7,313 nt of DNA from DUAG01 sp046756865. GTDB taxonomy: Bacteria; Nitrospirota; Nitrospiria; SBBL01; JAADHI01. The notes below the pieces were generated by a model, which had not been told where the DNA came from, did no database searches, and was given only the letters and a program-made list of their open reading frames with translations. Within the stretch, counting starts at the first letter, position 1; every line of letters starts with the position of its first letter. Position numbers and translations under genes: made by a program. The stretch is taken from assembly GCA_046756865.1 (NCBI GenBank), contig JBHHXE010000111.1, positions 1 through 7,313 of the forward strand, given 5' to 3'. Below, one piece after another: positions 1-5,506 of the stretch.

Positions 1-12
1 GAATCGAAACAT
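1..12 (-). CDS. Start of a leftward gene, cut by the window edge (unknown product)
   Basis: Read leftward, an ATG (complement of 10-12) is preceded at a 5-base spacing by a good Shine-Dalgarno sequence, AGGAGAT (complement of 17-23). Only four codons (M-F-R-F) remain before the window ends, so no function can be proposed. The call rests entirely on the ribosome-binding site and start codon and could be a chance match. The inverted repeat at 82-111 lies about 70 bases upstream of this start. Confidence 0.35.
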
Positions 13-81
13 TTTATCTCCTGAAAAATTCAACCCAGACTTCATCAGGGCTTCCCTAAGCATTATGCTGAAAAACCATTC

Positions 82-111
82 GGAGTAATGTATTCTCTCA
101 TACATTACTCC
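82..111. repeat. Perfect 12-bp inverted repeat, 6-base loop (terminator or operator)
   Basis: GGAGTAATGTAT at 82-93 is the exact reverse complement of 100-111, with loop TCTCTC between them. Read leftward, the stem is followed after six bases by a run of five T, which would make a modest intrinsic terminator protecting the gene that begins at position 12. Read rightward, the following T-rich stretch is broken up, so termination in that direction is less likely. The stem has only four G/C pairs in twelve, so an operator for a dimeric regulator is an equally fair reading. Confidence 0.5.
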
Positions 112-486
112 CCCTGGATTTTGTTTTCACATCGCGCCCGGGACAGGGCGAGGGACAATCTTGTCTTTCCCCGGCTGAAGGAGGTCACATAGGTGGCAAG
201 AGGGAAATCCCCCCCAACATCAGAAAAAACAAATATCTCTTCATAGCTTTCGCCTTTTTTTTGAATATGCCCACCCGAGCACCCGGCGGGTGTCACACCG
301 ACACCTCAGGCAAAAGGAACGGGCTGTTGTAGACCATGTTGTAATGTAATACTTTCTGAAAGAGGAATAATGTAGTTGTGACTACGAAAGGCTGAGGGCT
401 TGATCTTTCTCTGGAATGACTGAAGGGAACGGTCGTGAATTAAGAGGGTTTATTTCATAATCCCATACCGATGAGGATAGAAGCGT
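105..486. other. Gene-poor stretch downstream of the Crp-family gene
   Basis: I see no convincing gene here. A GTG-initiated leftward frame (complement of 105-296, 63 codons) has a plausible GAGG ribosome site but a composition unlike a conserved protein. A second leftward frame starting at ATG 244 encodes 19 residues resembling a signal peptide (MKRYLFFLMLGGISLLPPM), then meets an in-frame TGA beside a 7-C homopolymer; it may be the remnant of a small secreted protein. No strong terminator follows the regulator gene ending at 487; the best hairpin there (about 461-479) has five weak pairs and no T run. TAATGTA occurs at 342-348 and 368-374, echoing the arm of the inverted repeat at 82-111. 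Confidence 0.5.
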
Positions 487-1179
487 TCAGTTGGGATCGA
501 GGCGTCTTTTCAAGGCATCCGGCTTGAGAAGGATGATAATCCGTCCTTCGAATCCGATCAATCCTTCTCTTTTAAAATCTCCGAGAACGGCGCTGACCGT
601 CTCCCGGATTGATCCGATGAGGTTTGCTATTTCCTGGTGCGTAATCTTGATCCGGAGTTTGATCCCCTCGGATGTTTCTTTGCCGTAGTCTTTTGAAAGT
701 TCCAGAAGAAGGTGTGCAAGCCGTGTCGCCACATCCCGAAAAACGAGGTCTTCCACCCGGCTCTCGATCCGCTTTAAGCGGAGACCGATCAGCTTTGTCA
801 GGCGAAAGGAAAATTCCGGCTTTTTCTGGACCATAGAAAGAAAGAGTTCTTTATTGACTACGCAGATCTGGCTGTCGTCGAGGGCTTCCGCCATGGTGTC
901 CCGGGGTGAATCGTCAAGGACATTAAGCTCGCCAAAGATTTCTCCCGGCTCCAGAAGGGCAATGGTCACCTCCCGACCATCCTCCGAAACCCGCGAAATC
1001 TTGACACGCCCTTCCTTTAAGAGATAGACTTGCTGGCTGGGGTCGCCAGGAAAAAAAATGGGGGTTTTTTTCTTGACCGATTCCATTCGGGTAATCCGGT
1101 CCAACTCCCCCATTTCTTTCGAGGTCATTTCCTTAAAAAGCTGTATCTTTTTGAGATACCATATCTTGCTTTTAACCAT
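487..1179 (-). CDS. Crp/Fnr-family transcriptional regulator
   Basis: This 230-residue protein has the normal Crp-family length and order: an N-terminal cyclic-nucleotide-binding-like beta-roll (about residues 15-125) with the FGEL (82-85) and PR-x-T-x-A-E-A (92-99) signature, a long dimerisation helix (about 125-160), and a C-terminal winged helix (about 165-225). The recognition helix lies around 188-200 (GSIRETVSAVL), close to the family's RETVSR pattern. The pocket glutamate (E84) and arginine (R93) that contact cyclic nucleotide in E. coli CRP are present, but aspartate replaces the serine after the arginine, so the ligand is uncertain. The only cysteine is C106, so this is not an FNR-type oxygen-sensing Fe-S protein. 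The ATG at 1179 has no Shine-Dalgarno sequence but sits immediately downstream of a good -10 element, suggesting leaderless translation. The gene diverges from the radical SAM/ArsM fusion and is a plausible regulator of it and of itself (inference). Confidence 0.93.
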   Translation of the reverse strand: MVKSKIWYLKKIQLFKEMTSKEMGELDRITRMESVKKKTPIFFPGDPSQQVYLLKEGRVKISRVSEDGREVTIALLEPGEIFGELNVLDDSPRDTMAEALDDSQICVVNKELFLSMVQKKPEFSFRLTKLIGLRLKRIESRVEDLVFRDVATRLAHLLLELSKDYGKETSEGIKLRIKITHQEIANLIGSIRETVSAVLGDFKREGLIGFEGRIIILLKPDALKRRLDPN

Positions 1180-1187
1180 AGAATGGG

Positions 1188-1216
1188 ATGATAGTTTATA
1201 CGAGGGAATAAATCAA
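1188..1216 (-). promoter_or_regulatory. Predicted sigma-70 promoter of the Crp-family gene
   Basis: On the minus strand, TTGATT (complement of 1211-1216) and TATCAT (complement of 1188-1193) are separated by exactly 17 bases. The -10 matches five of six consensus positions and the -35 four of six. Transcription would begin near 1180-1182, leaving zero to two bases before the ATG at 1179. This agrees with the lack of any ribosome-binding site and predicts a leaderless message. Confidence 0.55.
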
Positions 1217-1221
1217 TAGAA

Positions 1222-1271
1222 CTCACGGTGAGCGGGTTAAACCAAGGCCCCAATCAAGATTCACGATTCAC
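1222..1271. promoter_or_regulatory. Candidate operator cluster between the divergent genes
   Basis: CTCAC-G-GTGAG (1222-1232) is an 11-bp palindrome with an unpaired centre, lying five bases upstream of the predicted -35 of the Crp-family gene. A tandem GATTCAC repeat at 1258-1271 supplies two further TCACG words. TCAC/GTGA half-sites are typical of Crp-family operators, although the arms here are shorter and closer than the classical CRP site. Assignment to the neighbouring regulator is inference. Confidence 0.3.
1235..1249 (+). repeat. GRTYAAACCNNGGCC motif, copy 1
   Basis: GGTTAAACCAAGGCC lies between the candidate operator cluster elements in the divergent intergenic region. It shares 13 of 15 defined or degenerate positions with copies at 6676-6690 and 6768-6782, all in the same orientation and all beside predicted promoters. 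The shorter word TCAAACCAAGG at 5011-5021 is a partial relative. Confidence 0.35.
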
Positions 1272-1371
1272 GGCATATAGCAGTTTGCGGGGTGTGTTTG
1301 TATGGCAGAATACATTTTTTTTCTATGAACTGCTCTAGGATAGGACACCTCGTTTATGTTCAACAATAACC

Positions 1372-1430
1372 GTAACGATTCAGCATGCCCCTCTTTTTTA
1401 TCCGTGGCGGCGATGCTGTCGAACCGTTAC
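1372..1430 (+). promoter_or_regulatory. Long imperfect hairpin upstream of the radical SAM/ArsM fusion gene
   Basis: The left arm (1372-1386) and right arm (1413-1430) pair as six base pairs (GTAACG/CGTTAC), one A-C mismatch, three pairs (TTC/GAA), a three-base bulge on the right (1418-1420), then five pairs (AGCAT/ATGCT). GCC at 1387-1389 can add three more pairs with 1409-1411 past a one-base bulge. The loop is C- and T-rich. It ends 16 bases before the GGAG ribosome site at 1447-1450. There is no T run directly after the stem, so this is more likely a leader regulatory structure or protein-binding site than a terminator. Confidence 0.45.
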
Positions 1431-1459
1431 CCAGTAATCAATAATTGGAGTAAGAGACC

Positions 1460-3958
1460 ATGTCTGTTCATTTTGGAGAAAAGAGCCGATTCTTCGCTCC
1501 GGTCTACCAGGAGCATCTTCGACAGGGACTGAGCCTCCTGATCGATCCGGAGGCGCCGCATTGGATTGCCACAGACAGGCGTGGATCAAATCTGATGCGA
1601 TCCCTTGAAGGTAAAGACTTTACCGAAATCGTTGCCCGGTATTGCCATGAAGAAAGGGTGGATTGGGCAAAGGGCTGGCTGGATTGCCGAACTTTTCTAC
1701 AGGATGCCATCCGAAGCGGTTTTGTTTCCACACATCCCTTCCACCGGGCACCCTACCCCGGAAGATCCGAAGTCCTCCAGCTGGATCATCTTACAGACCT
1801 ATGGCTCCATGTAACCAATGCCTGCAACCTCTCCTGCTCTCATTGTCTGGTCGATTCTTCTCCGAGTGGACTCCCGGGTGAAGGAACGGAATTCTGGTAT
1901 AAAACAATTGATCAGGGACGGGCACTGGGCGTGAACCGATTCTACATCACCGGAGGGGAACCCTTTCTTCGCGATGATATCTTTGACTTGATCGATCGAA
2001 TCCTGGCCCCCGAAACACAAACGGAACTGATTATCCTGACAAATGGCATGCTCTTTCGCGGGAAAAAATTAAAACGCCTGGCCGGTTATGATCCAAACCG
2101 TCTGAAACTACAGATCAGCCTGGATGGCCCCACCGCGGGGATAAATGATCCGATTCGGGGGAAAGGGACCTTTGACGCTGCCGTCCGGGGCATCAAGGAA
2201 GCGATCGGTTTGGGCTTTTCTCCCACCCTGACAACTGTTGTGAACCGGGCCAATATTTCTTCTCTCACGGAGATGGTCCAACTCGCCTCGTCACTCGGGA
2301 TTAAAAATATTCATCTGCTCCTGAGCCATCATCGCGGGAGAGGCATTGAATCAGAGGTACTCTCCTCTCCTCCCGCTGCGGCATTATTAGAGGCCTTTAT
2401 CAAAGTCAGACAGGCGACAGAACAGGCAGGGATGACCTTTGACAACCTTGATTCTCTCAAGAGCCGTTTGATGGGGCGATCCGGGGTGAAGTCCGATCTT
2501 TCAAATACCGCCTACGCATCTCTTTGTGTTTATGCCGACGGGCATGTTTATCCTTCGGCGGCCCTGGCAGGCATCCCCTCGCTAAGGATGGGAAATCCTG
2601 TGGAAGATTCACTTGAAAATATCTGGAGGACCTCTCCTGTTGCCCGCGAAATCCGCAAGAGTACGGTGCAGAGAAAGACAAAGTGTAAAGATTGTTATCT
2701 CAAATACCTCTGTGGGGGCGGAGACCTGGAACACACTTTTCTCTATAGCACACAACTGATGGGAGAAGATCCCTTTTCGGAATTTCATGAAAAATGGATC
2801 CTGGAGGTGCTTTCCACGCTTGCCGAAGAAGGCTCCCGGCGGAAAACACCCTCCGGGTACGACCGGCCCATCCTCTATGCCTCAATGGGAGAACATGCCA
2901 TACAGGATGACGGACCCAGCGGTTCTCCCTCTCACGACGGCTTTGAAGTCGGCCTTTCCCGATCAGCTTGCGTTTTGTCTGTCGATCTCGACCATTCCCG
3001 GCGTGTTGTCAGTGATTTTTACGGAGATGCCGCAGAAACACCTCAGCCCGAACTCTGCTGCCCGGAAGGATACCCGATGGAAGATTGCGACCATATTCCT
3101 AAAGAAGTCCTGGAGATTTCCTACGGCTGCGGCAGCCCGATCGGTCTTGCCGGAGTAAAAGACGGGGAAGTGATGGTTGACCTTGGCTCCGGAGGTGGAA
3201 TCGACTGCTTTATCGCCGCAAAAAAGGTGGGACCGGCAGGCCGGATCGTTGGCATCGACATGACCGATCGCATGTTAAAAAAAGCCCACGAGGCAAAAGA
3301 AAAGGTGATCAGCAACCTTGGGTATGAGAATGTTGAATTCAAGAAAGGCTACCTCGAAGAAATCCCTCTTCCTGATCAGTTTGCAGATTTGATCACTTCG
3401 AACTGCGTGATTAACCTTTCTCCCGATAAAAAACGGGTCTTCATTGAGATCTGGCGCGTATTAAAGGACTTCGGACGGATTGTTGTCTCTGATACGATCT
3501 CGGAAAAACCTGTTCCTGAGGGCATGAAGGCCAACCCGCGTTTGTGGGGAGAATGCGTTTCAGGGGCGCTGACCGAGGAAGAATATATTGCCAACCTGGA
3601 GCGGGCAGGTTTTTACGGCCTCTCAATCATTAAAAAAGACCTCTGGAAGGAGGTCGAAGGATACCGCTTTTATTCCGTCGTGATTCGAGGCTACAAATTC
3701 GAGAAGAAAGCAGGGTGCAACTATACCGGGCAGAAGGCCGTTTATCTCGGGCCGATGCAGGCCGTCGTCGATGAGGAAGGGCATCTCTTTCCAAGAGACC
3801 AGGAGATAGAGGTCTGTACCGACACCGCGGCCAAGCTTCAGCAGGCCCCTTATAAATCCTCTTTTGTGATCACTCAGGGAGAAGTCGTTTCGGTGAGAGA
3901 ATCCGTATCCGGAACGTCTGAGGACGAGGCCTGCTGCGAACCGGGAAGCTGCTGCTAG
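1460..3958 (+). CDS. PqqD - radical SAM/SPASM - ArsM-type methyltransferase fusion protein
   Basis: Residues about 10-95 resemble PqqD, the peptide-recognition element of radical SAM RiPP systems. The radical SAM core follows: C122-x3-C126-x2-C129 for the catalytic 4Fe-4S cluster, then TGGEPF (164-169). The SPASM region keeps C356 and C409-x2-C412-x5-C418-x3-D422; Asp ends the motif where most SPASM proteins have Cys, as in PqqE, and Ser (S366) replaces the GX4C cysteine. After a linker (about 425-505) comes an ArsM-like methyltransferase (about 510-745): CC 533-534, YGCG with C557, SAM motif I DLGSGGG (574-580), GIDMT (598-602), SNCVINLSPDK with C649, and LWGEC with C699. Thus all cysteines known to bind As(III) in ArsM are present. 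A tail of about 85 residues ends ACCEPGSCC. The start at 1460 has GGAG nine bases upstream. The ArsM half should methylate trivalent arsenic in the cytosol (family knowledge); the radical SAM substrate is unknown. At 832 residues it is about twice the size of either enzyme alone, with no frameshift. It is divergent from a Crp-family gene and ends at a strong terminator. Confidence 0.95.
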   Translation: MSVHFGEKSRFFAPVYQEHLRQGLSLLIDPEAPHWIATDRRGSNLMRSLEGKDFTEIVARYCHEERVDWAKGWLDCRTFLQDAIRSGFVSTHPFHRAPYPGRSEVLQLDHLTDLWLHVTNACNLSCSHCLVDSSPSGLPGEGTEFWYKTIDQGRALGVNRFYITGGEPFLRDDIFDLIDRILAPETQTELIILTNGMLFRGKKLKRLAGYDPNRLKLQISLDGPTAGINDPIRGKGTFDAAVRGIKEAIGLGFSPTLTTVVNRANISSLTEMVQLASSLGIKNIHLLLSHHRGRGIESEVLSSPPAAALLEAFIKVRQATEQAGMTFDNLDSLKSRLMGRSGVKSDLSNTAYASLCVYADGHVYPSAALAGIPSLRMGNPVEDSLENIWRTSPVAREIRKSTVQRKTKCKDCYLKYLCGGGDLEHTFLYSTQLMGEDPFSEFHEKWILEVLSTLAEEGSRRKTPSGYDRPILYASMGEHAIQDDGPSGSPSHDGFEVGLSRSACVLSVDLDHSRRVVSDFYGDAAETPQPELCCPEGYPMEDCDHIPKEVLEISYGCGSPIGLAGVKDGEVMVDLGSGGGIDCFIAAKKVGPAGRIVGIDMTDRMLKKAHEAKEKVISNLGYENVEFKKGYLEEIPLPDQFADLITSNCVINLSPDKKRVFIEIWRVLKDFGRIVVSDTISEKPVPEGMKANPRLWGECVSGALTEEEYIANLERAGFYGLSIIKKDLWKEVEGYRFYSVVIRGYKFEKKAGCNYTGQKAVYLGPMQAVVDEEGHLFPRDQEIEVCTDTAAKLQQAPYKSSFVITQGEVVSVRESVSGTSEDEACCEPGSCC

Positions 3959-3993
3959 GCGTCTATCGAAACAAACAGGACTACAATGCAAAA

Positions 3994-4029
3994 AAAAAAG
4001 GGGAGCGCTTTTCGGCGCTCCCCTTTTTT
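3994..4029. terminator. Bidirectional intrinsic terminator
   Basis: A perfect nine-pair G/C-rich stem (GGGGAGCGC at 4000-4008 with 4015-4023, loop TTTTCG) is flanked by an A run on the left and six T on the right, extending the stem to about 15 pairs and giving a U tract in both directions. It lies 35 bases after the stop of the fusion gene and 12 bases after the stop of the convergent cupredoxin-like gene, so it should end both transcripts. Confidence 0.93.
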
Positions 4030-4041
4030 AATTCCGCTTAC

Positions 4042-4890
4042 TTATTTTGCTGCAAATTCAAAGTTGCCGGCAGCATCCGCACCGCCTTTAACTGTGATTG
4101 ATTGCTTTACGAATCCCAGGGCCGGATGGAAGGCCTTGACCTCATATTTCCCCGCAGGGATATCACCGATCTTGTAGGTGCCATCGGCATTGACGATCGC
4201 ATAATACGGGTTGTTGACCGGCAGGTTCCAGACATTCATATAGTTGTGCTGGTCGCACTCAGTCAACATGAAGGTCTCTTTCTTCTTGAACCACCTCTTC
4301 TTCACCTTGATCGTGATCTCCTGATCCTTCTTCGGAACCGGCTTATTGAAGATCGTCTTACGTAAGACCCCCTTCACATCATAACCATGCGGATTGTGGA
4401 GAATACCCGCCGCCGTTTTCGGATCGCTCGGGTCGGAATCGAGGTTTTTCACCTTGATGACCGCCTTTTTACCGGTTTTCTTGGTGTTCAGGACAACCCC
4501 TACCATCCTGGAAGGACCTTCCCCCTCGGCAATAAGGAATCGGCAGTTATCTGCAACAATCTTCGCTTCCGGCGCGCCGTTAAAGGCCTTCCCCTTTTTA
4601 ATCTTCTCGATATAAACAACGACATCACCCAGCCCGCCGTCCTTCACATTCACATCCTGACGGAACCGTATCCCGTCCTTGGAGTCAACCTTCCCACAAA
4701 AATCCGCCTGGGGAAACAGGCCGAGCTTAAACTCCTTCGGTGCGGGAACCGCCCCTTTGAAAGACACCTTCCCTGAAATCGACCCGCCGTTGCTGACAGA
4801 CCCTTCCGAGTATTTGGCGGCAAACACAAGTGTTACCGACAGCAGACTGAAAGCAACTGATAAACCAAACAGCTTCAAAGACTTGCTCAT
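4042..4890 (-). CDS. Exported cupredoxin-like protein with C-terminal carboxypeptidase-regulatory-like domain
   Basis: The 282-residue product begins with a Sec signal peptide (basic N-terminus, hydrophobic about 8-22, likely cleavage after A24 or A25), so it should be periplasmic or extracellular. The opening beta segment (GSISGKVSFKG, 36-46) is typical of this family. A cupredoxin-like core follows (about 90-225). H165 in an HN motif and C212-x2-H215-x2-M218 form the His-Cys-His-Met set of a type 1 copper site, although binding is inferred. The C-terminal part (about 228-280: PYY, DGTYKIGDIPAGKYEV, FHPALG) is a carboxypeptidase-regulatory-like beta-sandwich that commonly follows such domains. 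C65 and C116 could form a disulfide. The ATG at 4890 has AAGGAG eight bases upstream. The mature protein is very lysine-rich. An electron-transfer or copper-handling role is plausible; the partner is unknown. It converges on the fusion gene, so co-transcription is excluded, and its own promoter lies about 180 bases upstream. Confidence 0.9.
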   Translation of the reverse strand: MSKSLKLFGLSVAFSLLSVTLVFAAKYSEGSVSNGGSISGKVSFKGAVPAPKEFKLGLFPQADFCGKVDSKDGIRFRQDVNVKDGGLGDVVVYIEKIKKGKAFNGAPEAKIVADNCRFLIAEGEGPSRMVGVVLNTKKTGKKAVIKVKNLDSDPSDPKTAAGILHNPHGYDVKGVLRKTIFNKPVPKKDQEITIKVKKRWFKKKETFMLTECDQHNYMNVWNLPVNNPYYAIVNADGTYKIGDIPAGKYEVKAFHPALGFVKQSITVKGGADAAGNFEFAAK

Positions 4891-5066
4891 CTGTTCATCT
4901 CCTTTTTTTGCTGATATATAATAAAAGAAGTCATCGGGTAAGCCCTTTACTTATCCAAAGTGCCTTCTCTTCTACTAAAACCTTTTAACCTTTTAAACTC
5001 TTTACGCCACTCAAACCAAGGAATTCAACACAATATAAACACTAATCCAAGCGTTAGGGCTAAAGC
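4891..5066 (-). other. Long predicted 5' leader of the cupredoxin-like gene
   Basis: If the promoter at 5073-5101 is used, the transcript carries about 175 untranslated bases before the ATG at 4890. The leader is A/T-rich near the gene, contains a tandem eight-base repeat (CCTTTTAA at 4981-4988 and 4989-4996 on the plus strand) and a partial copy of the TCAAACCARGG motif (5011-5021). I find no match to a known riboswitch class and no open reading frame worth calling. A second, weaker promoter nearer the gene, in the TATTATATAT stretch around 4913-4923, cannot be excluded. Confidence 0.35.
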
Positions 5067-5072
5067 GCGATT

Positions 5073-5101
5073 ATCTTATTGCAACGGTATATATTTGTCA
5101 A
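5073..5101 (-). promoter_or_regulatory. Predicted sigma-70 promoter of the cupredoxin-like gene
   Basis: On the minus strand, a perfect -35 TTGACA (complement of 5096-5101) and TAAGAT (complement of 5073-5078, four of six consensus positions) are separated by 17 bases. It lies 60 bases beyond the stop codon of the thiamine-binding gene and points at the cupredoxin-like gene, with a predicted start near 5066. I see no terminator between that stop and this promoter, so some read-through from the upstream operon is possible. Confidence 0.6.
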
Positions 5102-5160
5102 GATTCTTTTTTAGTCACGCTGAATGAGCCATGAATCGTTTTTTCAGGAGAGATCCCCAT

Positions 5161-5496
5161 CTAAGTCCTTAAACTTCGACCCAATTCTTTCTCTACGCTT
5201 TCGATCTTGCTGGTCAGTCTTCCGGTCTTTCCTTTCCGATAATCGATCTTCACTACAGTGGATATCCGGTCGCAATCTTCCTTCATGCGTTCCAAACAGG
5301 CCTTCACGACCTCCATGACTTCATCCCACGGGCCTTCTATAACGGTGCCCATCGGATTGAGCCGGTAGGCAAGACCGCTCTGATCAATAATCTCAAGTGA
5401 GCGTGAGACGTATTTGCTCACACTCTCCCCTTCTGTCATGGGTGACATCGAAAACTCCAATAAGATGATGGTCTCTTCTTTTTTCCGCTCGGGCAT
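5161..5496 (-). CDS. MTH1187/YqgV-family thiamine-binding protein
   Basis: This small protein of 111 residues matches the MTH1187/YqgV family (Pfam Thiamine_BP) in length and pattern: an opening beta strand (IILLEFSMSPM), SVSKYVSRSLEIIDQSGL as the first helix, the conserved YRLNPMGTVIEGPWDEVMEV core around residues 44-63, and a second helix holding C67 and C75. Family members form ferredoxin-like oligomers that bind thiamine or related ligands in the cytosol; their physiological role is poorly known. The frame is open further upstream to 5592, but the ATG at 5496 is preceded by AAAGGAGA at ideal spacing and begins ten bases after the YgfZ stop, so this start is preferred. It is the second gene of a ygfZ operon. 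Confidence 0.9.
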   Translation of the reverse strand: MPERKKEETIILLEFSMSPMTEGESVSKYVSRSLEIIDQSGLAYRLNPMGTVIEGPWDEVMEVVKACLERMKEDCDRISTVVKIDYRKGKTGRLTSKIESVEKELGRSLRT

Positions 5497-5506
5497 GATC
5501 TCTCCT

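Noticed and set aside
105..296. 63-codon leftward frame with a GTG start
   Set aside because: The residue composition does not resemble a conserved protein, its stop falls inside the inverted repeat, and a competing frame overlaps it. The GAGG ribosome site alone is not enough to call a gene.
487..1179. FNR-type oxygen sensor
   Set aside because: The protein has a single cysteine (C106), so it cannot carry the FNR 4Fe-4S cluster.
1372..1430. Integron attC site
   Set aside because: The bulged inverted repeat suggested attC, but the ends lack RYYYAAC and GTTRRRY core sites and no integrase or cassette is present.
2787..3158. 123-codon plus-strand frame inside the fusion gene
   Set aside because: It lies wholly within the radical SAM/ArsM gene in another frame, has low-complexity composition and no ribosome site; a shadow of the real gene.
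1460..3958. ArsL or ArsS of known arsinothricin or arsenosugar pathways
   Set aside because: The PqqD plus SPASM layout and PqqE-like CX2CX5CX3D motif do not fit either protein, so neither name was applied.
3623..3991. 122-codon leftward frame opposite the end of the fusion gene
   Set aside because: It overlaps the conserved methyltransferase coding region and reaches the edge of the terminator's A run; no promoter or ribosome site supports it.
4387..4776. 129-codon plus-strand frame opposite the cupredoxin-like gene
   Set aside because: The opposite strand encodes a clear signal peptide and copper-ligand motifs, so this is an antisense shadow.
4915..4950. Cyclic-di-GMP riboswitch in the cupredoxin-like gene leader
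   Set aside because: Only a short GGGCTTACCCGATG resemblance exists; the other conserved blocks of that riboswitch are absent.
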